Part shown: positions 10,650 to 20,042 of the stretch, piece by piece
How the letters are laid out: every line of letters begins with the position of its first letter
Position numbering within the stretch: position 1 is the stretch's first letter
Assembly (NCBI RefSeq): GCF_000165395.2
Contig: NC_067396.1
Location: 620,001-684,000 of the forward strand
DNA from: Babesia bovis T2Bo
Lineage: Eukaryota; Apicomplexa; Aconoidasida; Piroplasmida; Babesiidae
DNA: 64,000 bases
Direction: 5' to 3'
Position numbers and translations under genes: made by a program
The notes under the pieces: model-generated
The model's input: the letters and a program-made list of their open reading frames with translations, nothing else
The model's database searches: none
Told to the model about the DNA's origin: nothing

Positions 10650-11387
10650 ATGGGAGGTCACGGTGGGCTTAACATTCTGCCTCAGAAGAAGTGGAATGTC
10701 TATCGAGCTGATAGACAGTACGAGGTCAAATACGACGAGCACCGTGACATTGAAAAGCGTCTGGCAACTCGGGAACAGCGTAAACGTGAAAGACTTACGG
10801 ATTCCTTGGTGGAGCTTCGCAGGAAGTCTCAGGGTGTTTTGAACTATGAAAGCCGACCTAGTGAGCAATCGGAACCGCATCGCAAACGGCGAGACCGATC
10901 TCGCAAGCATCGCAGTGTTAACGAGGAGCATCACCATAGACGAAGTTCTAGATCGCGTTCCCCTGAACGCACAGCAGAGGACGACGCTATAAATATACCC
11001 GTTAGTGGCCACATCAACCTCTTTGAGGATGCTGAACGCGAGGCTCAGGAACTCGCTGAGAAGCGCCGCGAGAACTTAATAAAGAGTGGCGGTTACGTCT
11101 ACAATTCTGGCGATAAGGGTCCTAGATCAGTGAATGTATACACTGACGATGCGTCTATAACTCTAGTTCCGGATTTTAAGCGGTATTCTACACCCTGGTA
11201 CATGAAAAGTCGTGCTCAGGACCGTGTTATTGACACACCTCTGGACAGCAAAGGCGGGCCGCGCTTCCTTAAAAGCGTGTCGACTTTCGATAACGACTCG
11301 GCAACGATTGAAGAAGATGAGCTTAAGCGTTCGTTTGGTGAGCGTCTAGCGCGTTTCAGCAGTAGACATCAGCGTTCTGGTGAATAG
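10650..11387 (+). CDS. LENG1/CIR N-terminal domain protein
   Basis: 245-residue single-exon protein. The N-terminus, GGLNILPQKKWNVYRADRQ, followed by a long charged helix (about 20-70), is the CIR N-terminal domain found in LENG1-type spliceosome-associated proteins. After it come Arg/Ser/His-rich stretches (about 75-115), acidic and basic patches, and a C-terminal SFGERLARF-like segment. Predicted nuclear, probably linked to pre-mRNA splicing; the exact step is not known from sequence. CWC25 also has such an N-terminus but usually starts differently, so LENG1 is preferred. Short UTR space follows before the next gene on the same strand. Confidence 0.8.
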   Translation: MGGHGGLNILPQKKWNVYRADRQYEVKYDEHRDIEKRLATREQRKRERLTDSLVELRRKSQGVLNYESRPSEQSEPHRKRRDRSRKHRSVNEEHHHRRSSRSRSPERTAEDDAINIPVSGHINLFEDAEREAQELAEKRRENLIKSGGYVYNSGDKGPRSVNVYTDDASITLVPDFKRYSTPWYMKSRAQDRVIDTPLDSKGGPRFLKSVSTFDNDSATIEEDELKRSFGERLARFSSRHQRSGE

Positions 11388-11551
11388 TTGTAGCAGCCGC
11401 TGCCATCGCAAATCTTTCTTTTTTCCAATGGCTGCACTAAACTTTTACATGTCAAAAATGGGCATATAACAATACAGAATAATTATATCGCAATCCTCGT
11501 TTAGTCGTGTTGCTTCGGTGTGTTACTGCCTTGTCGCGTCCTGGCTATACG

Positions 11552-14462
11552 ATGGACATATCACGTCTGGTGGAGCTGCAGCAGCGGCTTAATGCCGCTC
11601 TGATGTTGTGGTCAGGTGCTGGCAGTCATCTTGAGAAGACTCAACGGATGCAGGATCTTCTAGACCAGTCATTGGCCCTTATATCTGGGCTCCATGGCTC
11701 CAGCCATATAAACCGCGACATTCTCAACTGGATCTCCCGCAACGTCCTGAGCGTTGTGAATGTTGTTTTGAACCACATGTGCTCGCTGTCACGTGCTGAT
11801 ATAGATGGCCAGCTGTATGTCCAGAAGGGCCACATCCTGGTGAAGATGCTGTTAATTGTGCTACAACATCCCTCCGAGGACCAGTGTCTGCGTACAAAGG
11901 TGCTTCTATGCGGTGTATTAACATCCTGGCGCATTCTATTTTCAAATAGCGATACTAACATGTGTTCTTCACTTGCTTCATTCAGGCGTTCCTCGCTTGT
12001 TGTTGGCGACATCCTGGAGCTGTGCACAGGTATATTTTCCAGCCTTGAGCGTGATGAGCACTCTATAACAATGTGCATGATACTGCTGGAGATACTGTCC
12101 TTCTCCGATACTCCTAGGCACAGGTCTGCTGTTTTGGACTGCTTGGCCCATGTGCCACCTGATCCCGTTGTAGCTCGTATATATCCCGGGTTGGTATCCC
12201 GGGTTGTATCCATACTCTCGGAGCTACGTGAATCTGATTTTGGCAGGGCCATGAATGTACTAAAATCATGGATTCCAAAGGCACTCGCTTGTGATTGCAG
12301 CGGCGAGGCATGTTGGCGTCGTTCCGACGCCAACATGGCAAAGAACGCACATAAAACCTCGGAAGCTATTGTAATGGTATTTAAGAAGTATGCCAGGGTA
12401 TTTCCAAGCCATATGACGGATCTGTCCATAGCGTGTTTGCGCTGTGCCTGTCTATCACAGGAGGTTATCCATTGTATCCAGAACCATGTGATATTTATCT
12501 TGGATACCGACAAGCTACTGGGAGAGGCACGTTGCATAGCTGCTGCATCTTCGATTGCATTCAAGCTGTCGTTGCGCAGCGAGGTGACATCCCAGCTTAG
12601 CTCATGCCAGGACCCGCAAAGGACGCTAGCTATATACCTAGGCTACGCGGATCTAGAGAAGCACGTAAGCGGATTGTCGCAAATCGACCCTTACGTGGTA
12701 ATGGAGATGCTCTACCGCTGTGCTGAGGTGCCTCCTGCGGCAGATGGCACCGCTTTCGTTGCGCTGCCGCGTCTATCCCGTTGCGAGACATCAGTGGACC
12801 TCGCTGATTTCTGTGAGCCGCATGAACAGGTGTTTTTAAAGGCTGCTGGCGACCACATAGGCCGTATGCCACCTGCACAGCAAAAGCAAGTTATATCGGA
12901 TTTGTTGGACCACTTCATCGTTGGGGTCGGGGATAGATCTAGAGTATTGAGGCTGCTTGCAGTTTTGCGAGGGCTCCTGAATTGCGGATCAACATGCATT
13001 TCAGCAGTTATCCCCGAGATCGTGGAGGTCATTATGCTCAAGGTGGTGCATAGTGACCTCCACAAGGAGTCCCACGTCGCCGCTTTAGCGCTGTTTGCCA
13101 CTGTCTTCAGGAGATATCAGGTTACTTTACCTGCTCAACAGATGTGCGATATACTATTTTGGTCCTTGCCGTGGTGTATGTCAGATTGCGAGCGTGGTTA
13201 TAACTATGCAAGAGCACTTGTATATAGGATCGCTATGAGACACTGGTGGTGATGACGGCAATATCGCCGTCATCACCCACGCCATGCTGCAATTCTACAA
13301 GAATCTACTGCTCCATCGTTCTATACGGGAGCTTAAAATGGTTCCCAGGGATTGCAATACGTGCTACAACGTAGCGGATGTTGTTTTCGTACTGTTGCAG
13401 TACGGTACGTGCTCCCTGAAGGACCTGTTTGATATTATCGTCACGCTAGAGCGCTGCTTGCCAGCAGAGGCAGATGCAAGTGTAGCGCCCATGCTATATA
13501 TCTATGCGTTCATCGCTGACTACATTGAGAAACGATTCGACTCCCTCGGCACCGGGGTAACGAACAGGGCCATTGGGTCAAGTTTGGATTTGACCCCGGG
13601 TATCGCTGAGGACAGGCCGGCAGGACCTAGGCCCAACGGTGATGACACTAGTGACGTGTCGGATAAACACTACATGCAACAAATCGCAGATCAAACTTGC
13701 ATCAGCCAGTATACAACTGGTAATCAGCAATATGACATGGAATTCAAGGATCGCCGGCTAGCAGTGGCCACTGTCATTGCAACGCGCTGTCGCTACTACC
13801 TGAGCCATCCGGACATAGAATTGCGCAACATCTGCCTATTCACGCTCAGCAGGTGCTTCTCATCATTTGCGCACAACGTGCCGATTATGCGCATCAGGTT
13901 ATATGAATGCTGGGATCCGCTTATCCACTGCATGGAGCTGAACATACGGAGTCTACAGGTGATGACCTACATAGTAGGCATCATGACCATCGGTACGAGG
14001 AATGCCTATGAATTCGTTGAAAGGTGGTTAGTGGATGTATTCAACAAACTGTGCGACCTCGTGGTCGCAGAAGGAACAGGAGGCTACGTCACCAAGGCTG
14101 ACGAGGTACACCGGACCATACGCTACAAGTTTGTCGTCACGCTGCTGGAATTCACACATGAAGTCTCCAGCCGTGCGTGTAACCGTGAGTTGATATCAAG
14201 GGTAATGGTAATGGCACTGCTAATGTGCAAATCCACTGCACCCTCAGTGGAGCGGTTGACCTCAACCGTCCTGCGAGAGTTATACTCCCAGGATAGTGCT
14301 ACATTCCTAAGCGTAATTGCCCATACCAATGTTGACTACAGCAATGGAATCACAGTTGAACCATGTGAGTTAAAGCGTGATGTGCGTAGGCTCCTGCCCC
14401 AAAGCGCGCGTATCCAGGCTTTGCTGCCACCGGAGTCATTGTCTAACGCAGTTATTCATTAA
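11552..14462 (+). CDS. Unidentified helical-repeat-like protein (about 942 aa), one intron inferred
   Basis: Two long open frames, 11552..13249 and one running to 14462, are out of phase. The simplest join is exons 11552..13219 and 13302..14462, with an 82-nt intron (donor GTATAT, acceptor TACAAG, phase 0). The intron would contain a perfect 12-bp inverted repeat (13248..13277). A second solution is a 103-nt intron 13246..13348. The protein is Leu/Ile/Val-rich with regularly spaced hydrophobic helices, like HEAT/ARM solenoids, but I recognise no family. No signal peptide, TM or catalytic motif is seen. The stop codon lies only 2 nt before the ATG of the next gene. GC content looks higher than in the neighbours. 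Confidence 0.7.
13248..13277. repeat. Perfect 12-bp inverted repeat with 6-nt loop
   Basis: Arms GGTGATGACGGC (13248..13259) and its exact complement (13266..13277) flank the loop AATATC. It sits exactly where the reading frame of the helical-repeat-like gene changes, inside the inferred intron. A hairpin here could shorten the effective splice distance; a sequencing or assembly fold-back artefact is the other explanation. Confidence 0.85.
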
Positions 14463-14464
14463 TT

Positions 14465-16045
14465 ATGGTCGGGTGTGTACACTTTTTAGCGTTAATTAAT
14501 TTCTACATATCAGTCCAGGCGGGTGTTCTATCACGTTACACCCCGTCTATTAGCGGTGTATTCCACGGACTTATCGCACCCAAACGACTGTCAATACGCC
14601 TAGAAGGCTGCAGCAATGATGCATTGATCTTGAAGGAACTGGAAGACAGAGGACTAGGGATATATGAGATTGATTATAACAATCCACGCAAAGTCAAGGC
14701 ACTGGTTAACGCCGTCAATGATATATACAACTCAAGGCACTACTTTGCCAGTAATGTACACAAATATCAAATAGGCACCAATGGGAACGCGGTTATATTA
14801 AAATGCGTGGAAAATGGCGTACCAGAGGCTAATTTCAAGTTATTCGTTTTTGACCCTGATAAGGGTACCGCCATTGATACCACTGGCATGGAGCTGGTAA
14901 CCAGCTCAAGCCATCGTATGAAGGATCTGAAATATCGAGAAGAACGTAGTGATAGATTAAAGGCAATGGTCTATAGTACCAAGAATGTACTTTTGAATCT
15001 TGATCCCGCCTTTTTCCGCAGCATCCAAAAGTTAGGTATCTGGAAAAACCTTGAATACACCATATGGCGCACCGCCGATGGACAATTACATATGCACTGT
15101 TATTGTGACGGCCCGGGTATCACCCGTACCGTGGATTACACGCTGTCCAACATCTTATCCAAAGAGGGCGCTAAGCTAAACATCGCACTTAGGGACAACG
15201 ACTTCTTAGGATCAGGGCTGCAGGCTGAGATAATGACTCAAGTTGGTTTGCGAGACTGGTATAAGATGTCGTCTAACCACACCATGAGCGCCAATATGAC
15301 CTATAACACATTGAAAAAGACCATGTGGTCAGATCGATCGGGTGATACAATGGCATTCACATTGGCATGTAATTGCGGAATGGATGATGTAATGCGCTTT
15401 GTAAAGCCAGGGGACGTAAATGAAGCGGGTGGTGGCTCCAAGAGTAGTGTAAAAGGTATTATGCTATTCAAGGCCGGTGCTACCCGCGGGAATGTAACCG
15501 TAGGACTTGATACCCGAACAATGCAATTCAGCACAGACACACAGTCAGAGATACGTAAGAGTCACAAGGTACCCATAGCCATCAAGCATACTTTATTGCT
15601 AAAATACCCACGGAAGGTACCACTCAACAGTAGTGCTTCCGATAATCTATATCTCAACTCCAAGGCATCGGCATCCACTGCACTGGGCGACTATAACATA
15701 GATATAGGATTGGGAATGGGCACCTCAACGGATAAAAGCGGGTTCCGAGGTAACCTAGCTGAAGGAAAGCGTTACCTCATGATAGCAGGCGATGTCACAC
15801 GCCAGTGGTCACAAAAACACCTGTGGAATACCATTAAACCAGGTGTGTTCCTGGATGTGCTGTACTCCATTAACGGCATGAACTACCCTCATGGCCGGCA
15901 TCACTTTGCCGTGTCCGCCGGTGTTATCGTCAGGGTGCTTGGAATTGCTATCGCAATATCACTTTCGGAAATCCCTCGTAATATGGGCAGTGGCTCAGCC
16001 GATCTCCTGAAATCACTACAGGAAAGTTTTTACGTATCAAGCTGA
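14465..16045 (+). CDS. Putative Omp85/Toc75-like outer-membrane translocon protein
   Basis: 526 residues, single exon. The N-terminus, MVGCVHFLALINFYISVQ, reads as a signal peptide and is followed by a basic Ser/Arg/Lys stretch, the layout of an apicoplast leader. Residues about 55-130 alternate like a POTRA fold. The remainder is rich in amphipathic beta-strands and Gly/Asn turns (IALRDNDFLGSGLQAEI, GNVTVGLDT, HHFAVSAGVIVRVLGI), as in Omp85 barrels. Apicomplexans are known to keep a divergent Toc75 in an outer apicoplast membrane, which is what this most resembles; identity is inferred from layout and not from an invariant motif. The start is 2 nt after the stop of the upstream gene, so its 5' UTR must overlap that gene. 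Confidence 0.45.
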   Translation: MVGCVHFLALINFYISVQAGVLSRYTPSISGVFHGLIAPKRLSIRLEGCSNDALILKELEDRGLGIYEIDYNNPRKVKALVNAVNDIYNSRHYFASNVHKYQIGTNGNAVILKCVENGVPEANFKLFVFDPDKGTAIDTTGMELVTSSSHRMKDLKYREERSDRLKAMVYSTKNVLLNLDPAFFRSIQKLGIWKNLEYTIWRTADGQLHMHCYCDGPGITRTVDYTLSNILSKEGAKLNIALRDNDFLGSGLQAEIMTQVGLRDWYKMSSNHTMSANMTYNTLKKTMWSDRSGDTMAFTLACNCGMDDVMRFVKPGDVNEAGGGSKSSVKGIMLFKAGATRGNVTVGLDTRTMQFSTDTQSEIRKSHKVPIAIKHTLLLKYPRKVPLNSSASDNLYLNSKASASTALGDYNIDIGLGMGTSTDKSGFRGNLAEGKRYLMIAGDVTRQWSQKHLWNTIKPGVFLDVLYSINGMNYPHGRHHFAVSAGVIVRVLGIAIAISLSEIPRNMGSGSADLLKSLQESFYVSS

Positions 16046-16202
16046 TGGGTTATCTAGCGTGATGCCTAGATTACACGTAGATCCACTTCGTGGGATGCAG
16101 TACGGTTGAAAACATTTCCCGTAATGTACTAAATACCAACATAACTGCTTATACCTAGGTATAGAGTATACCAACTTATATAATGGCACATAGTAATTTA
16201 GA

Positions 16203-18281
16203 TTACCTGTCCCTAAGAGCCCTTTTAATCAGTTCGCGCAACTCACGGTTGGGAATAGTATTGGGATCGAAGTATTCCGGGGTAGTCTCCAAAAGCCACG
16301 ATAATTCAACACTACTGACAGTACGTAGAAATGTCCGGGAAGTGTGCACTATCTGGTGATATACAACCAGGGACTCTAAAGAGGTCAATATGGAAGAAGG
16401 GTGCAAAGCAACAGCCTGGTTGTCCTTCACTGTGTAGTACGTAGTACCCTTGCTGGAGTACGCTGTTTGCTGGAAGAATCCAGCACATAGACACCTCAAA
16501 ACATTGGATTCCACAGGGTCCGATTTATGATCCAATGTACAATCCACTTTCAAATGCTTCTGAGCCAGTTTGGCCAGCTGCTCGAAAACGCGTACCGCAG
16601 AGTCCAAACCCTTTGTACTAGCGCGAACCTCGTAGCAAAAGTCCTCACAAACCCTTCTGCCCTGTGGAACTAGCGCGACATACGCATTGAATACATTTAG
16701 CATGGTCAGGTGGTCACCTCTTTTGGACCTTAACCTATAGGCACGATCGCTATAAGCGGTCTTTAGTCCATCGCGCTTACCCTGGGAACGCATGAATACA
16801 TTGGGTACCGACAGCATAGCTACAAGCGCTATGACGTCACGAGTGCAGCCGTATTTCGGTGATACCACTACCATCTTAGCCAGTTGTGGCTCAAGTGGGA
16901 ATTCAGCCATCAAGTCACCCGTAGGAGTAAGTTCACCCTCATCATCCAGGGCCTTCAAGTAGTTCAGCTCCTCCAAAGCGCGCATCATGGTCTCGGGAGC
17001 TGGAGGGTCCATGAAGTCAAAGTGGACCAAGTCGTCAATACCCAGCTTCTTGAGGTTAAGAACGACAGTTGCGATGTTGGACCTCAATATCTCAGGAAAT
17101 GTCTGAGGTATCAGCTCGTTCTTGTAAGCCTCCTCAGTATATAGCCTGAAGCACTTGCCAGGACGTGTCCTACCAGCACGCCCAGCTCGCTGAGCAGCTG
17201 AGGCCTGCGATATTGGAGCCACGAGAAGTGACTCCACCCTGGCCCTTGGGTTATAGACGTTTTGTTTAGCAAAACCAGTGTCGACTACATACACTATGCC
17301 ATCGATAGTTAAACTGGTTTCTGCAATATTAGTGGCCAGCACGCACTTGCGGCCCTCTACCTGTTTAAATACCTGCTCCTGCTCCCGAGGGTCCATGCTA
17401 CCATACAATGGTAACACGGTTAATACCCTAGACAAGGCAGTGTTCCTGGAGTCCAGCCGCTGCTTAAGCTTCAGGATCTCATCCTCTCCAGTGAGGAAAA
17501 CAAGTATATCACCCTCATCCTCGTCCTTGTGGATCCTAATAACAGTGTTGAACACAGCGTCAACGTAGTTCTTCTGAGGACAGGAAGTGTAAAATATTTC
17601 TACAGGGAAGGTTCTACCAGGTATGGATAACATATCAGCGCCGCCAAAGTACTTCTGGAATTTCTTACCGTCCAAAGTGGCACTCATGACAACTATCTTC
17701 AAATCTTCACGAGATCCCGCAACCTCCTTGATGAGACCAAATAATACATCCGTAGAAACCGTACGCTCATGAGCCTCATCCAGAATAATCACACCATAGT
17801 TGCGAAGCATGGGATCGGTAATAGCCTCCCTTAGTAACATACCGTCAGTCATAAACTTAATGACCGTGTTCTTGGAAGTCTTATCTTCAAATCGAATGGA
17901 ATATCCCACAGTCTCACCCAGCTCGACGTCCATTTCATCAGCAACTCTAGCAGCAACCGACATTGCAGCTACCCTTCGGGGCTGTGTTACCGCCACTTGC
18001 AGCCCCTGGTTGAGTTTTGAATTGACTACAAACTGCGGTATCTGTGTAGTCTTACCGGAACCTGTCTCTCCCACTAGAATAATCACTTGGTTGCGCCGTA
18101 AAAGCTTCACAAAGTTCTTTCGGGCGCTCCATGCCGGTAACTCACGGCGCTTCTCAAGGATGGTGTAGTATCGCTGGGAATATGGTAAATTGGTGAATCT
18201 GTTTATGTCGTCACAGAGTTCATCATCAGGCTTGCTTCGCTTTAGACTAGAAGTGTCTGAAATAGTATTAACAAGTTCCAC
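16203..18281 (-). CDS. DHX15: DEAH-box RNA helicase Prp43/DHX15
   Basis: ATP-dependent RNA helicase that dismantles spliceosomes and acts in ribosome biogenesis. The main exon encodes 692 residues: motif I GETGSGKT (71-78), DEAH (168-171), SAT (200-202), a GRAGR box, then winged-helix, ratchet and OB-fold regions to a normal C-terminus. FTNLPYSQRYY just before the helicase core matches Prp43 rather than Prp2, Prp16 or Prp22. The frame opens at a GTG (18281), so the true ATG is probably upstream; the ATG at 18467 followed by about 20 codons and a GT donor near 18408 is a good candidate, with an intron of roughly 100 nt. That exon is not proven. Confidence 0.93.
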   Translation of the reverse strand: MELVNTISDTSSLKRSKPDDELCDDINRFTNLPYSQRYYTILEKRRELPAWSARKNFVKLLRRNQVIILVGETGSGKTTQIPQFVVNSKLNQGLQVAVTQPRRVAAMSVAARVADEMDVELGETVGYSIRFEDKTSKNTVIKFMTDGMLLREAITDPMLRNYGVIILDEAHERTVSTDVLFGLIKEVAGSREDLKIVVMSATLDGKKFQKYFGGADMLSIPGRTFPVEIFYTSCPQKNYVDAVFNTVIRIHKDEDEGDILVFLTGEDEILKLKQRLDSRNTALSRVLTVLPLYGSMDPREQEQVFKQVEGRKCVLATNIAETSLTIDGIVYVVDTGFAKQNVYNPRARVESLLVAPISQASAAQRAGRAGRTRPGKCFRLYTEEAYKNELIPQTFPEILRSNIATVVLNLKKLGIDDLVHFDFMDPPAPETMMRALEELNYLKALDDEGELTPTGDLMAEFPLEPQLAKMVVVSPKYGCTRDVIALVAMLSVPNVFMRSQGKRDGLKTAYSDRAYRLRSKRGDHLTMLNVFNAYVALVPQGRRVCEDFCYEVRASTKGLDSAVRVFEQLAKLAQKHLKVDCTLDHKSDPVESNVLRCLCAGFFQQTAYSSKGTTYYTVKDNQAVALHPSSILTSLESLVVYHQIVHTSRTFLRTVSSVELSWLLETTPEYFDPNTIPNRELRELIKRALRDR

Positions 18282-18560
18282 AGGATTCCATATAGTAACG
18301 TAATATCTATGTCACCAGGTAGTTATACAGTGTAGATAGCTACTGAAACATTCAATTACAAGCGTTACGTTTGATATGGTACAACCTATGAAAGGGAAGG
18401 TCTACCTACCTGTGACGGGAGCGTCGGAAAAGCCAGTATGCGATTTAAAATTCGTGTCTGCCGCCATTATATATAATTACCACATTATAATGTATATGGT
18501 TGCCCATAAGTGCTACCACCCACATGGCGGGATGTGTAAAGGCCATTACACATCCACGTG

Positions 18561-19646
18561 CTATGACCACGGAGTAAAAGGCTGCATTATCTTGACGATT
18601 ATGTTTTCAGTGGGATCCTTAGCCTGGTAAATAATGGCGTCAAACTCAGTGGTGTGCTTCATCAAGTAAAAGAAACATATAAGCAAAAAGAATACAACAG
18701 CCCATATAATGCTGTATAACATAAGGTACTTGTAAAGGTCACTGGAAGTTGCAGCATCGATAAATGCATCCAAAGATTCCGGAATTTTACCAAGGCATCC
18801 ACGAAGTTCGCCTCTTGACCAGTCAACGTCTGCGTGGAGTATAAAGTCAACCCGTTAAACCCACCTCTACCTGATAATACCTCATTAAAAGCATTACATA
18901 CAGCTGGATCAGCTACCGAGCAAGGCAATCGTGAAGTGTTTTCCACTAGAGCCAGTAACATAAGACGCTTGCTGAGGAGATATTGTGGACTGTTGCACTC
19001 ACGGATTTCCTTGTGTAAACCACTGGTCATGGTCAATGTGCACGGCACATTACCCCGTACAATGAGCCTGCAGTTACGCACAGCGTTCACAGCAGCTTCA
19101 TTGAAACGATTCTCACACCATTGACGTGAATTGGCAAACATCCATATCATAGAAGATGAATGAAATATAATAGTTATAGCCATAAGAGCAGCCATCACCC
19201 AAGGTAACCACTTTATACTGCATCCTAGCATAGTCATAAGCCGCTCAGTGGTCATTGAGTCACTGATTATCACATTAGAGAACATGTTACAAACACGAGC
19301 CATAAATATAGCCATAATCAGAACGACACCTAAGGGATATGATAAATATATCCTATAACTTACCTATAAGAAGCATCTGCATGGTAATATACCAGGTGAT
19401 CATACGGATGCTACGTGCTGAACATGAGTAACTTATGAAGAATGAGAATTTGGTAATCAGATAGTGAAATGTAAACGTCAATACCAACCCTGTATAGATT
19501 TAAGAGTATCAAAGGAACCCTTTACCTGCCACAAGAGCAACGCTCATCCCCGTATAGTAGTACGAAGCTCTCCATAGGTACCTGCGACGCTGCCATCGGA
19601 ACCTAATAGACTCTATATGGCGATTTATACATCCACATATATTCAT
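18561..19646 (-). CDS. Unidentified multi-pass membrane protein
   Basis: Exons in transcription order are 19646..19526, 19489..19364, 19329..18871 and 18829..18561; introns 36, 34 and 41 nt; 324 residues. Hydrophobic segments: a pair around residues 34-55 and 76-95 (MQMLLIGVVLIMAIFMARV), one near 115-130 (LPWVMAALMAITIIF), and one near the C-terminus (YSIIWAVVFFLLICFFYLM), with a Cys-containing, probably extra-membrane part between the last two. Splicing at a GTAGAG donor replaces a frame that would otherwise run into unrelated sequence. I recognise no family. Divergent from the 1437-residue gene. Confidence 0.65.
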
Positions 19647-20042
19647 GGTGTAAATATATGGATACACAGACCTAGGCACAGCCTTATAAGTCAAATGTGT
19701 ACGAGGTAATATATGTAAAATCCAGGTTTTTCGACACACAGTGTCTGTCCGATTGGCCGCTAACAGCGGCCTTTATGGTCGCACATCCAATTTTCCCCGA
19801 GTATATATCAAATATTAGGTCTTAAAAGTGCCTGCATAGTGTTACATGGGTAGTTTCAGCGCACTTTGGTAGGGTGTACCGTGGACGTGCAAATAGCACG
19901 GGGAGATCTAGTTGCCATGAAATGTTTCCCAGTAATTGAATACATGACATAGGCTAACAGATGCCCATATTTTATAATGTACCAGATTATAGTGCCTATA
20001 TTGTTATAGTAACAACTACATTGCCTGTCTTGTTCGAGGTAA
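19647..20042. other. Divergent intergenic region
   Basis: 396 bp between the membrane-protein gene (minus) and the large gene (plus). AT-rich, no coding or repeat signal that I can support; two promoters are expected. Confidence 0.5.

Noticed and set aside
10533..11012. Minus-strand frame of 159 codons opposite LENG1-like
   Set aside because: No motif; mirror of the Arg/Ser-rich codons on the plus strand.
11641..12564. Long minus-strand frame (307 codons) opposite the helical-repeat-like gene
   Set aside because: Composition rich in Ser/Arg/Met and no domain; the plus-strand frame is longer, continuous and hydrophobic-helix patterned.
13246..13284. Frameshift or pseudogene call for the helical-repeat-like gene
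   Set aside because: A GT..AG intron (13220..13301) restores phase, and the genome is full of short introns; kept as one gene, though resequencing could change this.
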